From Misgurnus anguillicaudatus (Eukaryota > Chordata > Actinopteri > Cypriniformes > Cobitidae): a DNA stretch of 64,000 nt. Shown here piece by piece: positions 28,901-43,900 of this stretch (position 1 is the stretch's first letter; every line of letters starts with the position of its first letter). The stretch covers positions 40,924,501 to 40,988,500 of the forward strand of contig NC_073348.2 in NCBI RefSeq assembly GCF_027580225.2, given 5' to 3'. The notes beneath the pieces were generated by a model that worked only from the letters and a program-made list of their open reading frames with translations, ran no database searches and was not told the origin of the DNA. Made by a program: the position numbers and the translations under genes.

Positions 28901-31900
28901 CAATGACTATTCACAGCCCAAATAGCAATAACTAATAAACAAAATCCTTTCATCTTTAACAAATAAATAATAATTAGCTTGCTGAAACAGTTTATAAGTA
29001 GCAGAAACCTGAAGGCCACCAAAAAGCAGAGGACTTGGCAACGCAGCGCACAGCATCCCTCATTGAGTTCAAACTTTATTTCTGGATAAATGTACAAAGT
29101 CATGAGAACTTAAGCACAATTCTTCTGTGCATGTGCACAAGATATTTTTATATCTAATTGAGAAAATAGTATGATTCACGTGTTTACATGCATACTCTTT
29201 TCCTGTTGATCTGATCACAGATCGGACTACACCACCCCTTACGATCAAATTTGAATCTGAATGACCTCAGTCATATTGATGAAGGTGTTTACATGAAGGC
29301 CATCAATACAAACAGAATATTTGGTTGCATGTTAAAATACCTACTGAAACACCGGTGAAATCTTTTGGTTAAAACTGAGCAGAGATGATGACATCACTAG
29401 TGAGCAATGAAGATTGGATGAAGCAAATCCACAGGAAAGAGCAGATTAATACTTCTAATGTATCAGAGACGTTCTGGTCAAAGCCCCAGAGGTTAATTAA
29501 CTCCGATAAGACCAGCAATTTAGGAAAGATCCTGAGCATATGGGACTTCTCCTAATCCTGCTTCAAGCACACAGCTGCAGGAAACCCGTCTACAGCTAAA
29601 AATACATGCAAGATAAAATATCTGTAGAAAAATGTTTAAACAAAATCCTTCAGAACGTATCTGGGTTATTGCCATGGAAGACAGAAATCAAGTCTATTTC
29701 AAGATCACCTCTTAACAAAAATGTAAATTTTATGACTACTTATACACACCGCTGCCACAGATTCATACACACATCTGATTAATCTCACCATTAAAACTCT
29801 GAATAACCATCCGCAGCGTTTATACTTCACTAAAAGCAGAAATACTATAAAATAATGTGCGATAGAGAATGTTCAGATGCGAGTTAAACAGGTGGCAGAT
29901 GTCCAGAGCTGGAGTTCATCAGAGCTTTAGTCTGGAGCCAGAAACCTGCTCTTACTCCACCGTGGCATGATGAGAATCTACGGCATTCAGCAGAACCGTT
30001 CTCATGATGATTTTCATACACTGCACATCAGCCGTCAAACAACACAACTATAGAGATCTTCACCACATGCTATAGTACTTCTCTGTTTGAAAGAAACATG
30101 AAGGCATCGTCACAGGAACAATTATCAAACAGAAAATAAGAACAAATAAAATATATTGCATCTCCGAGTAGAAAACAAAACCATTAGAAACATCAATTCA
30201 TAACAGGGCTCTACGCTAACCTTTGTCCCAATTACAAAATTTAGGAGCACACAAAGAAATTTAGGAGCACAGTGAACAAAGTTAACTAAACTTCTCAATT
30301 CATATGGATTAGTTTTATGATATATTTATGAACTTTTTTCAAACCATCAAAGTGGAAGTTGTGTAGGCTGTCAATGGAGCTAAAGAAATCTCTCAATTTC
30401 ATCAAAACGTTCTTCCTTTGTGTTCCGAATATGAGTAAAAGTCTTGCAGGTTTAGAATGACATGATGGAGAGTGATAAATTACAGAATTTTCTATTTTGA
30501 GTGAACTGCCTGTTTAATATCCAAATGTTTTTTAGCATACTTTAAAATATATAACAAGAATGAACACCTCAATAAAGTATAAAGTGCTAACAAAACAAAT
30601 GCCCGCTTGCTTTTTTCCTTTCCAGTACTAGTAGGCTAAGTTGTCCCCTCAGCGACACAAGCTGCATTTTATTGATCATCAGCTCATAAATCAGTGATAG
30701 GAGAGAGCGACAGCAGCACTGATAGCCTAATATCATTTCATTTCTTTACTATTAATAAATATATGATTGTGTGTTGAGCCTCTACGACTTACTTCCACTT
30801 TCATATGCTGCAGTTTGCATGTTAGCTTGATGAATAGATCGCTCATCTGTCTTGGTGTTGCAGTAGCGTCATCGTATCTGGCTATAGTCGCTCTCATTTG
30901 AATAAAATTACGACATCATGTTATGTTCACATCGCGACCCGTCCTCTTGCATGCTTTCCTCACAGACTGCGCTCCTAAATAATTTTTCAAGTTCGCACAA
31001 CTATTTTTAGGTGCAAATGCGAGTGAAATACTCGCAATGCAGAGCTCTAATGAGATTTAAATCATAACTGTATGTTCACACCTCCACTAGCAAGCGCGTC
31101 AAAATTCAACTTTACGGTAAAGAGCTATTGCAAACAATCAGAAGGTGGAAACCAACAGAAGTCCTTCACTTAAGAGAATTCCAGAGAATGCTTTCAATCG
31201 TCAGAGCGACCACTAATCTTTTTCTTTAGTGTTGTTGCCGGCGGCGGTGTGAACAAACAGTAATTAGATCGTAGATTTGATATTGCAACCTACAGCTCAT
31301 CCCTCACTTTCAAAACGTATATGGTAGCCACCAACATGTCATTGTCATTGAGACAAGGTAGGGATGAAACGAGCTCTGTTGAGCAGTTTGCTCATTTAGA
31401 GCTACTGTAGAAACATGATGCGACTTCCATGTTAGGAGACCTGCGGTGTATGGAGATAACATACACATGGCTTATTTTTATTTACAAGGCAATGATAGGA
31501 TTGTTGCCTTCCTATTTATCAGTATTCTCTTTAATAGAAAACAACAGATACAATTTTAGGTCAAAAAGTAGTATTCTTTTTATTACACCCACTGTAAAAT
31601 AAAATCTGAATTTGGTAAAATTGCCTTCCATTATAAAGCCCCTCAACCTGAAATACAGCAGGGAAAATAAGTATTTGACACATCAGCATTTTTATCAGTA
31701 AGGGGATTCTTCCTGGGTAACGAGAAGCCTTTATTGTCCATCAATTAGGACTAAAGCAGCCGATATCAATTAGTACTGATAGGGGGCAGGGTTTCTCTCT
31801 CAATACTGACAGATTTCAGGTGATCTCGTGGCTTTCTATGCCATTTTGCACCTTGTTCTCATCATGTGTTCAATACTTATTCACTGTGTCATTTCACTTT

Positions 31901-34900
31901 ATTTATTATGACTCAACTTGTATACTTAAAATGTTCGGATTTCTTTGAATGAATTCAATATTTGGCTTGATGGCTACATCTGGTGGAAATTTTGTGTCAA
32001 TAGCCCACTTAGAAATCACCTTACTGATAAAAATGCTGATGTGTCAAATACTTATTTTCCCCGCTGTACTTTGCAGAAACAGTTGAAGTTAGACACTATT
32101 ATATCACTTTGGGGTTTTGGGGTTTCACAGACCGGGTTTAGCTAAATCCAGCTAAGAGCTAAACTAGCTCTTAGTTATGTTAGGACATTTAAGTAGCTTT
32201 CACAGACATACAGTACCTTACAAACATACTGGTGTGCATCTTGAGACAGAACAGCAGGCCAAATAGATGTCTGTACGTTAAAGTAATATTATCAGTTATT
32301 TTAACGATAAACCATAACATACAGAACTTACCTGGAAGGTTGAATAGGCTAAATTAACCAAACAAGCCAACTAGCGTGAAGTTCGCATACTTGTCATTCC
32401 GCATCACTAAATCCATTTAATTACATAAATACAGAAGCAGCATATAGCAGACTCTTGCGGCTGTAGACGGTAATGTTTTCTCTTGCTTCATAAATGTCAA
32501 AATTAATTCATACTGACTTACAAGGCACACCTGACTATAAGACGCAGCACCAGCCAAGATATGAAAAAAAACGCAGCTTATAGACCGAAAAATACTTTCT
32601 ACTACTTTCCTATTTATTTTGGGATGAAATGTGACCTGGACGTGTTGTTTTGAGATTTATTATTAAAGTTAACATGATGTGTAATTCCCAGCACGTTAAA
32701 TTCTGTAATGCAACACATTTCCACGTGTAAAAGAATATTTAGTGGAAAATAACTGAGGCACGACCTCTTCAACAGTAACTAGACTGATCAGACTTCAGTC
32801 TTCACCGAAGAGCTGTGATGTTTTGTGCTCATAGGGTCATGGGAACACGGTCTCTCAGTGAATGTAAAACAATAGTTTCATGGCTGTTTCAAGTTCTTTT
32901 GACTCACAATATCTTTCAAAGCGTCCACGACAGCATTTGATGTCAAAGAGCTTTTTCCTCCCAGGACAAACTAATCAAATTACTCCAGCAGACGGAGCTA
33001 CAGAAAACAAGCTGAGTGCTAAAATATCACACGCTACTTTAAAAAACTCCCATGAGACTTTTTTCCCGCAAAACAATGTACTGAAGAGGTGTGCGGCTTA
33101 CAATAGGAGGTACCGGGGTGGTAAGATGATGAATAACTCCTCTTCTACAGGCCTGCGGGGCGTATCGGTGCTGTTATTGAGAAGAGCTCAAAACTCAAAG
33201 CTACGCTGCTGTAACAGATAAATCATCACAGTATTTTGTGAAAAAGACTTCAAGAGGAATATTATCTGATGTCAGTGTAGAAAGTAAACTTCACTTAACA
33301 AGATTTCCAATTACAATAAAGCAGACGTGTGGTGGCGTTCATGTGCACCAGGACTAAAGCTTCACACCACACCGCGACACAACACATGATAAAGTCAATC
33401 AAGAACGGCCTGTAACCTGTGATCTGATACCAGGAGCGTCACCGGACCAAACCTTTATTTGAGAGACGAGAAACTCAGCGGACTGTAAGGTCCCGATCAC
33501 AAAGCTCAACCGTGCGCACATGTGGCCCCTGTTCCCGGGGTCTCGGGGTGCTGATATAATATCTCACATGGGACGACACACATCTGCAGCTGTTCACTCT
33601 CTGAAACACACACTAAAAAATGTGCCAATGGATGATATCCAGAATCTATATTACAACCAAATAAAACACACCCTGGAAGTCTGTTAGGGAAGTGAGCAGC
33701 TCAGTTATATTGTTTTCATACGGATATTACAAAATGTTTTACTCTCACAGCCTCTAAACACTATGACCGAACCAAACTTTATAGGGCAACAGAAATACGG
33801 CAGAATTTGACACGTTATAAAACATTTCACAAGCCTGTGGCGAGAAGAATGCTCAAATTATGGATGTGCACGAATGCTCGAATATTCAATCTACAATAAT
33901 AATTAGAACAGAAAAATGCTATTTGAATGTTTGTTTGTTTATAATTTGGTTTATAAAAATGTTTTTGTCCGCTTACGTGTTATTTAGACGTGCTTCTTCG
34001 CCACATCAGCGCATCAAAAGAGATTTGTTAGCTTCCTGTTATATAGTTGACTTTATTTTGTTAATACAGAGCTGAACGAGACACATACGTAGAATGAAAC
34101 GAAACGGAAAACATTTACTACATGCGGTGCTCTGTGGAAAATAAACCCGATAACTGCAGAAGTCTGTTTAACAGCAAACAGAAGCGATAGCTCCGTCGTT
34201 GTGAAGTATTGTTAAATTAAGATTGAACTTTGCACAGTCAGCAAAAAGGTATCAAGTCAGCTTACGTTATTTGTAAAATAATGTTAAAGGGGCCATATGG
34301 CACAAGACTTATTAAGCTGTAAAATAAATCTTTTCTATCCCCAGAGTACATATGTTAAGTTTTAGCTCAAAATACCATATAAATAATTAATTATAAAATG
34401 TTAAAATTGCCACTTCGTAGGTGTGTGCAAAAATGTGCCGTTTTGGGTGTGTCCTTTGAAATGCAATTGAGCTGATGAAATTCAAACACTGATCACAATG
34501 ATGGTGGTTTGTTGCAATTCAAACTCAACTGTGCTTTTCTCTGCACTGGATGTCAGTGCTGTGGTTGGATGGTGCAGATTAAGGGGTGGTATTATTATAA
34601 TAAGAGCTCCTTATGACATCACAAGGGGAGACAAATTTCAACGACCTATTTTTTCATGTGCTTGTAGAAAATGGTTTACCAAAACTAAGTTTGGGTTGAT
34701 CTTTTTCACATTTTCTAGGTTGATAAAAGCACTGGGGACCCAATCATAGCACTTAAACATGGAAAAAGTCAGATTTTCATGCCATGGCCCCTTTAAATTC
34801 AGATATCTTACTGAATTTATAATACTTGTTCGATCTGTATGTTGTTTTTACTGGATAACCACGGTGCAGAGTTTTCTCCACAGCTAGCATTATTGAAGTC

Positions 34901-37900
34901 AGAAGAACAGATGGATCAGGTAGACCAAATAATTCTTCACAAAAACATCTCAAACTAACAATTGACTTTGAGAATAATGAGAATTTGCTTTAGCTTTCGC
35001 TTCGTGTGTTTTCTGTAGGCTATTTTTATGATTACATTTTTTTTTACAATGTTTATATCTATATCTATCTCTATATCTATATATATCTACCTATATACAC
35101 TAGTGCTGTGTTCAAAATATCGATACGACGTTACATCATCGTGGACGCCTGACGATACGCGCATCGATACAGCACCTTCCGTATCGATTCGGATGCACTT
35201 TTGAAAGTAACGTGACGAATCGTTGTTGATCCGTGATCCATATGGAAAGGACGCATGTGTCCCGTGGAGTACGTAGTGGGGTATACTTTCACTTTGCATG
35301 TCTGTCTCGCTGGCGCATGTGTCTGCATAGCGAGCCACGTGCTCGCGCACGCTCTCTCGCTCTCTCTCACGCGCGGGTATTTAAAATCAATGAGTTCAGT
35401 ATGAAAACGCTGATGTCTTAGCCTATACTACTGCAAAGGGCTTTATTAGACACTCTCTTATAAAACAGTACTAATGCATTAGAGAAGAAATACGACACAG
35501 ATTTGCATGTGAAAACTGTACGTCTAGAGAAGAGATACAGAACTACTTCAAACTATAGCTGTCACATTAATAATCTGATTTCTACTAAATAGTATTAACT
35601 CTGACTGCATGTTTATAGATATATTCATAGATATAGAATAATTAAGTGAGAGACAAATATAATGCCTAGAGTAAGGCACTGTCTTTGTAAAACTGCTTTT
35701 AAAAAAAAAAAAGTAATAACTATGGGATTTTAAGCATTTCTATGTTACCCCAAAAGCTAATAAATGAATGGCAAAAACATAACTGTTACAACACTGCTTA
35801 TTCAATGTACAATAAACAGATAATAATAATAATAATAATAATGATGTTACTAAATTCTGAACAAAAAATGTAATTCCAGTCTTGTATCGTGATGCGCATC
35901 GTATCAGGACCCTTGTATCGGGAAATTGTTGGCGATACACAGCCCTAATATACACATACAGAATATAAGCTTAGCTTGATGAGGATGTTTCCTAATTATA
36001 AGTCTTCTGTGAAATTGTGACAAAATAAAAAAAAAACATAAAACTTCCAAAAATGTATGTCTTCATTTACATAATTTAAATATACGAATATTCTATTTTT
36101 ATGAGCTTAAATTTTCATAAAATGCCCATCCCTAGCTTAAATATTTCACTATAAGACATCCAAACCGAAAGAAAATGCAGACACACAACTTACACACAAC
36201 TTACACACATTTGTTGATGAAACACAAACAAATACAGTATTAACAAATACAGAATCTGCAGTGTAACGTCAAAAAACTGAACACAAGTTTTTATGTTTTT
36301 TACTCTAAACCTTAAAAGCCTCAAAAAAAAAGAAAGAAAGACTGAAGACACAATAAAACCACACGTCTTTCTATTGTGATGTAATTGCAAAAGTAAACGA
36401 ACATCGAACGATTCATGAAAGCTAGCCAGCTTTAATCATTCAGACAAAAAGACACACAAATCAGTTTTGAATTTATAAATAAACTTGAATCACGCTATTA
36501 CTGAATGAACATCTGAATCAATGACTGCATGTTTATGTGTCAATGTCAAGTAAAGATGCTTTCCAAAAAAACCTTTGTTTGTCATAAACGGCATTTTAAA
36601 CATTTACAAAAATATATAAAATTGAAACGTTACAGAATCTTGTATGTAGTTAGGAAACACTGGACTATGCCTCAAACTGTGTATAAAGATTTAAATTTGA
36701 TTAAGATGTTTTTGTGCTTGTCGTAGGAACGCTGACTCAATGATTTGTGGAAAGTTTCAATGAATAACAGCAAACTTGGATGCTTGAAGTAACTGATCCC
36801 TCTGTGAGGAATTATGAGGGATTATCCATAAAAACAAGAACAAATAGATTCAGAAAGAGGAACCGCCTCATTAAAAATAACAAATTTCTAGTTATGATGA
36901 CCACTTCCACGAAAACACGAGAAGTTAAACTTTGCTTTGGATGCGATAAAGTCTAGAAACTTTAGATGGCATCGCTGTTTAACTTAACAAGACTCTTTTG
37001 AAATTGTTATGACAGTATAGATTATTCACTATAAATGATACACTTGAGAGATTTTGGGACAAATGTGACCGGATGCATTTATTCATGTAGAGATTTGTGG
37101 AGGACTCGCTTACCCATCATTGGAGCAGGTGAGAAACTCCTCCTTCATCTTGGGATGCCAGCAGCCGTCGTTCAGCATCGCTGTGTGACCCTGAAGATCA
37201 GAGAGAGGACATCACATTTAATTCATTTATAAACGTCTCCTTATTGAATATCTGATTCTTTCATAAATGAATTATATTTCTGTTATATGACTATAAAGGC
37301 ATGCTGAAAAATGTTTAAGTACTTTTTACTTTTCATGAAATTACAAAAACACTGCGTTTTTAAAGACTGGGATTGTCAAATTTAAGACATTTATGACCAG
37401 ATAGGTGTTATTGTCATGGTGGAGATTTGGGTCATGTCCGTCTTTAGACATTAAGATTAAGACTGCAATATTACAAGACCAAATTCAGTACATACCTAAT
37501 AGAGAATAGGCTACTATGTATAGGCAATGTACACTCACCTAAAGGATTATTAGGAACACCATACTAATACTGTGTTTGACCCCCTTTCGCCTTCAGAACT
37601 GCCTTAATTCTACGTGGCATTGATTCAACAAGGTGCTGAAAGCATTCTTTAGAAATGTTGGCCCATATTGATAGGATAGCATCTTGCAGTTGATGGAGAT
37701 TTGTGGGATGCACATTCAGGGCACGAAGCTCCCGTTCCACCACATCCCAAAGATGCTCTATTGGGTTGAGATCTGGTGACTGTGGGGGCCATTTTAGTAC
37801 AGTGAACTCATTGTCATGTTCAAGAAACCAATTTGAAATGATTCGAGCTTTGTGACATGATGCATTATCCTGCTGAAAGTAGCCATCAGAGGATGAGTAC

Positions 37901-40900
37901 ATGGTGGTCATAAAGGGATGGACATGGTCAGAAACAATGCTCAGGTAGGCCGTGGCATTTAAATGATTCCCAATTGGCACTAAGGGGCATAAAGTGTGCC
38001 ACCACCACCACCAGACTGCACAGTGATAACAAGGCATGATGGATCCATGTTCTCATTCTGTTTACACCAAATTCTGACTCTACCATCTGAATGTCTCAAC
38101 AGAAATCGACACTCATCGGACCAGGCAACATTTTTCCAGTCTTCAACTGTCCAATTTTGGTGAGCTTGGACAAATTGTAGCCTCTTTTTCCTATTTGGGA
38201 CCACACCCCTAAATGCATTGAAGCAACTGCCATGTGATTGGTTGATTAGATAATTGCATTAATGAGAAATTAAACAGGTGTTCCTAATAATCCTTTAGGT
38301 TAGTGTATATAAACACTTTCATAAACATTATAAAGACAATGCTGCATTACCCGGCATAGACATCAGGCATTAAGACAGTGATATTAAAAGAAAAAATTCA
38401 TTACACACCTTAAAAATAAAGCATACTATTACAGGCAAGCAAGAATATAAAACAATGATCTTAAATACATTAAGTGTTTTCCTCATATAAACCCTGATTG
38501 TAAGAACATTTCTCTATTTTAGGTTACATCATAATAAAATAGGCTCTAAAATATCCTAGTACATCACAATATTTTCATCATTTTTCTTAAAAAGTATATT
38601 GTAGTTTTTTCTGTCATTTGGCCAACTGAATTTAGGCTATAAAATGTATTGTCTAATGACTCAATGGCAAATGCTAGACTAATATACTTCTCATCGCTCC
38701 TCAAATACATGAAACATTAGCCTTTAGTGTTTGTTGAGACTTTACATTGCCTTGCGTCTTAAACATGGACGCAACGTTTCTACATCAGGTCCCTGAACTT
38801 CATTAATCTCTTAAAATTCAGAGCAGAGGTTCGGTTTCGGACATGTCGTCCATTAAAAATCCATTATAAGGATGAACTTCACATCACAATAAACACTTCA
38901 ATCTTAACCAGTGAGAGACAAAAGCCAGTTTGTTTAAAGCTACTGGACTCAGACACAAGTGTTTCAAGCTGTCGCTCCACTTTAAGATCTTTGGTGACTG
39001 ACCACAAATTACAACTTCAAACACACAATACCAGATACCATCAGGACATTACACTGTGTGTCACATTCAATTCAATTCTAAAATCTTTCATGGTAACATG
39101 TTTGTACTTGACCTGTTACTAGGGTTGTAAAATTCTGGGAATTTTTAAGGCTGGAAACATTCCATGGGAATTAATGGGAATACACTGGGAATTTTATTCT
39201 AGAGTTGCTTATAACAGGGAACTTAAATGTAGTTTAAAAAAATTTGCAGCTTAATTTAGTTTACAACAACAAGATTTAATACAAGATTTAGGCTGCACAT
39301 TCCTCATTCACATGCACAGATCATTTCTTCAATCCGTAAACAAAATAATGTCAAAATGTCCATCTTTGCATGTATTCACGTAAATTATATAACATTTTTG
39401 TAAACTTTCTTGTGCTGTGTGTAAGCTAGTGTGCAACAACATTATACCATGGTAAAGACAAATACACTGACTGAGAAATTATTTAAGTGAGATTCATAAA
39501 AAATTATGCGTCTTCCCAATTCCCCTCCATTTTCCAGGCCTTGACTACCACAGAAGCCACACTTGTAAGCTATTATAATGACTATAATAAAGTTTATTAT
39601 GCTTTTGTGTTACTCAATGAAAGAATAAATTATAGTTCTATTTACAATTAAATCAGACAAGATATATATTTTAATATTTATATTACCTTGCATGCATGTC
39701 ACCTTTTCTTGTTAATTCCCATAAATTCCCATTAAGTTTCCAATTTGGAATATTTCCAATATTCCCCAGATCAAGTTCCCATGTAAATTTACCAGAAACT
39801 TTCCACCCCTTTGCAACCCCACCTGTAACACTTTTCTAAAATCTAAACAATGTTCAAAATGTATAATAAACGTATAAGTGTCAATAAAGATAAGAAATGA
39901 TTTCAGTATAAATCACAGAAAGAGTTCAGATGACTCAAAGCATGATGATGACTTACTGAGGGATTATTTATGAATGTCTGCAGCAATAGACAGAAATGCC
40001 AGTGTTATGGTGTAAATCTACGCAGGAGAGGATCACTAATCACATCTGTAATGGTTTCTAAGAGGACAATAAGTGTGTTTGCATGTGGAAACAATACGTT
40101 TTTAAGTATTTCTGTTATGAACGTCCAGTTGGCATGTCAAGAGTAAAAGATGACATTGGCAGTGATTAAAGAGAGCCTGATACTGGGCTTCAGTCACTGG
40201 GGTACCAAAAGACGAGAGAAAACTTAATAGCAAACAGAGGAGTAGAAATAGAGCGAGGACTGACACACTACATTAGCCGACGTGACCGCCACTCGACAGA
40301 ACCAAACAAAAATCACACAAAAAACATACAGTCACACAGATACAACCGAGCGGACCGCCTGCATGCGTGCGTGCGTGTGGAGGGGTAAAGCACCAGGTGC
40401 AATGTTTGCTGGTCATTTTCTTCTCTGATGTTGTTCATGTACACCTCATTAAAGCTCAGACAACAAACACAAGCACCAGATGAAGCCAATGAACATCAGG
40501 TGTTTCCTGCAACAGGGCTTTAATATCAGCCCATCCACTTCAAATAAGGAACAAATGTCTGTTCTTAAGGTCTGGATGAACTTCAATGAAATAAATCATC
40601 TGTGATGAAAATGATTATTACTGATGTTACCTTTGTATTCGCCATGTCCACTATATACTGATCTCCTTTGACACATTCGAGAACCTGGAAGCCGTCTCGG
40701 TCCAAAACCTTTGCCTGAGAGTTTCCAGCCACCACCAGTATAACATCACCGGTCATACTGTACTGTAAAGATCTGATCTGATGACTGCAATCACAGAAAG
40801 AGAGATCAGTCTTGATTCATCACAAACAACATTTACAATTTTTCTCAGATTAGAAATATTTTTTTAAAAAACTGTTCAACCTCCACATCATTAAATCAGT

Positions 40901-43900
40901 TGTGCATAACATATCATTCTTGTTCAATTTATTCAATATCACAATGTGTGTAACTTGTTTTACAGATAAAAGCAGCGATGCTCCGATCAGGATTTTTGCA
41001 GCCGATACCGAGCACCGATTTCTTGTTGTCATGATCGACTGATACCAATGCCTGATACTGATTCTTTAATACTTTAATATGTGCGCTCTTTGATGATTGT
41101 AACTGTTAACTCTTTTTCTAGATAAAGTAGTAGCACAGACGTTGCTTTTGTAATATTATTTAATCGGGTATATTATTGTTTTATTAGAGAACCAAATAAA
41201 TAAGGACAAGAAATATGAATACAACAAAAAGCTATTTAATGCATGCCTGTTAAAAGTACTGAAAATAAAACACTTCACAGTCTTCACTGTATAAATTAAA
41301 TATAGACTGATTCTTGTAAAGTACAACAGTTCCTCAGTGAAGAACATAGAGGGATTTTATTCAGAGATGAATTTGGTTACTGTAGCTTTAAGATGTGAGA
41401 GAGATCTTTGCTCTGTACTCGTGTTGAATGATAGGCGGTGTCTGTGTGCGTGCATCGGGTGTACGTGCTGCGGACAAGAAGAGCTGCGCCTAAAATAAAA
41501 GTTTAAACTGAAAAACTTTAAAACGCATGCAAATAATATACTTTCGGCATGAAGGTGCAATGTCTGCGATTGATATGTGTTGTATACGCTGTTTAATGGG
41601 AATGTGAAGATGCATTGCGCTGCACTTTAGGATTGGAGTGTGCATCAGTAGTATATACACATTTACTGTAGCATGATTTCAATGATATTTCTGTAAGGCA
41701 GAGAGAGAAATACAAATTTACAGGTCGCACATGAGCAACTAGTTGTAAAAACGCTCTCAAATTGCAACCGCATTCAGGAGCCCTATGATGACAAAAGTAA
41801 ATAAAAAGATCGGTTCATGAGATTGGCAAATTTAGCGAGTATCGATTGGTTCATTTAATGCTATGATTGATAAATGCAGATTTTCAGCCGATCAATCGGA
41901 GCATCTGTAGAAAAAATAAAGGTGTAAATGTAAATTCTGTCCAATCTTCAACATATTGAAAAGTGCAGCTATGTTCATTTACAATCATTATTATCAAAAC
42001 TGTAACCATAAAGTTCACATCAGAAAACACTGACACTTATAATTGTTATATTGAAAACCCGGCTAAACATTGTTTTGTTCGTGAACTTGTCGTTTTGATG
42101 AGACTGACATGTTTACTGAAATAATAATTTGCTTTTGAGAGAAAAACTATGGATTTTGAACAAGTTACACGCTTTTGCTGGAAATCCATGATGTTGTGCA
42201 GTTTGTACTAATATTTCTGGGAATTGCACGCATCATTTAGCAAATGTTAAGAATGCATTGAGAAATTCTCCAAAGCGACTGAGAAAAACTGTAAATACAT
42301 TTATAAGATTGCCCGTAATAACAATAATAGCGTAATCTATTTGTAATGTTTTACTTTTAACCCTGCGTGGATTCAAAACAAATCGACTGACAATAAGGAA
42401 TTAATAAAAGCTGAATAAACAATAAACGGTAAGAAATTTCCATGCTGTGCAGACACCTGATACATTACATAACTTTAGAATTAAAATAATGCAGATGAAA
42501 AAGTAACAACAGCGTTTCTTGTCGTCATAACAGAGTCAAAAGTAATAAAAATAACTTTGGGAGTTTTTCTCCATGACGGCTGATGTGTGGCAGTAAAGGT
42601 AAATACAAGATTACTTAGATTAAAAACATGAAGCGTTTTCACAATAAACCTGAATCAGAACTATTAAGACGATATTTGAAATGTGACATTGTTTTGACAT
42701 TAGTACAAAACAATATCTTACAAAACAATATCTTAATGTCCATCACAATAGGCTTCAAGTAAAATATTTTATTATAATTCACAGTTTTGATTGTGGGGTG
42801 AAATTTGACCTGGACATTACTGAGAGCTTTCATGAGATTCACACACGCGAAACAAAACTCAACCGTACAGTACAGAATTAGAAGTTAAATAAGTCTGTGT
42901 AAAATTGGAAATGTTTCCGCTGGTTTTGATGTTGGAGAATTGAGGAGAATCAGAGGGATGGTGACCGCTCCCGAATCTGCTTTTAATTACCAAACATTGA
43001 CTGTAAGAGAAGAACATGAGCAGGAGAAGTGAAGGTCCAGTGAACATTCTGGTTACCCTCACCGGGTCACTGACTTTATGGGCTCCACATGGGCTTCATG
43101 TTTTCTTTTGCTAATAATAAAGAGATGCCACTGTATCTGGGTTGATTACGAGTAAATGTGGCATGCATGGCATTTTTCGAATCGTACAGCGGTCCAGCTC
43201 AGCCAATTGGCTTCCAATATCTCGAGTCGAGACACCTAACTTTCTGACAGCTTCCATATTCGGAGGGATTTCTAGAAAAACAAAAGACGTGGGCTGCATC
43301 TGGGGACACTTAACTCGCAAGGTTGATTTGATGTGAAAACACGGTCTCATTTCAGACAGATGAGGTCTAATGTGAATGGGTGCAAGGTTGAGCGGACTCA
43401 CCACTCGAACGGCTGAAGAGATCGAAACGCCAGCAGAGCCGCGTCCATACCGGCAAAGTCCCAAAACTTCACATCATAATCGTATCCACCGGTGACTAGA
43501 CGAGCACCAGACGGGTCGAGAGCTAAAGCTGAAACCTGTAAAATAAAACACAGTAATGTACATGTCAAACATTTGTATATATGTACAGTTACACGCTTAT
43601 TATAACTTCTGTGATGCTTTAAACAAATCCAGTGTGTCTGTAAAAATCATTATTCATGATATTATTAGTAATCATAAACTTTATTATCATTTGTGATTAT
43701 TTGCTGACACTACATTATTGCTCAAGTTTAACATTAAACAGTTTTCTTTCTACAGCAGTTAGGCTGCTAAATCAAGACTTTATTGTGGTAAACAATTGAA
43801 ATATTTATGTTTTTTATTATGCACTGAACTGTAAGCTGTGGACATGTGAAACACAATTTCATTTCAATGTAACATCTCCAGACATCTATCTATCCATCTA

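Larger units (their letters stand above)
33859..36134. mobile_element. hAT-like element containing two younger insertions
   Basis: Left end TATGGATGTGCACGAATGCT followed by CGAATATTC; right end ATACGAATATTC to AAAATGCCCATCCCTA. Target duplication GCTCAAAT (33851-33858) and GCTTAAAT (36135-36142), 7 of 8. The interior includes a TTAA-type MITE (34288-34792) and a second hAT-like MITE (35101-35947). No transposase was recognised. Confidence 0.75.
24387..37113. other. wdr70 intron 9 (12.7 kb)
   Basis: Contains several MITEs (25065-25260, 26170-26502, 27477-27781, 30202-31050, 31654-32068) and the composite element 33859-36134. About 28690-29310 also looks transposon-derived, with a possible inner piece at 28853-29046 starting GCAGGGTTGCCAGAT. 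32520-32600 resembles another element end. No exon was recognised. Confidence 0.65.
37191..40630. other. wdr70 intron 8
   Basis: Contains the Tc1 remnant 37530-38307 and the hAT-like MITE 39120-39821; otherwise no recognised feature. Confidence 0.65.

Noticed and set aside
32880..33221. 113-codon plus-strand frame
   Set aside because: No recognisable domain; it lies in a probable transposon-derived part of the large intron.
34498..34749. 83-codon frame inside a MITE
   Set aside because: The related copy at 52835-53309 does not keep the frame open.
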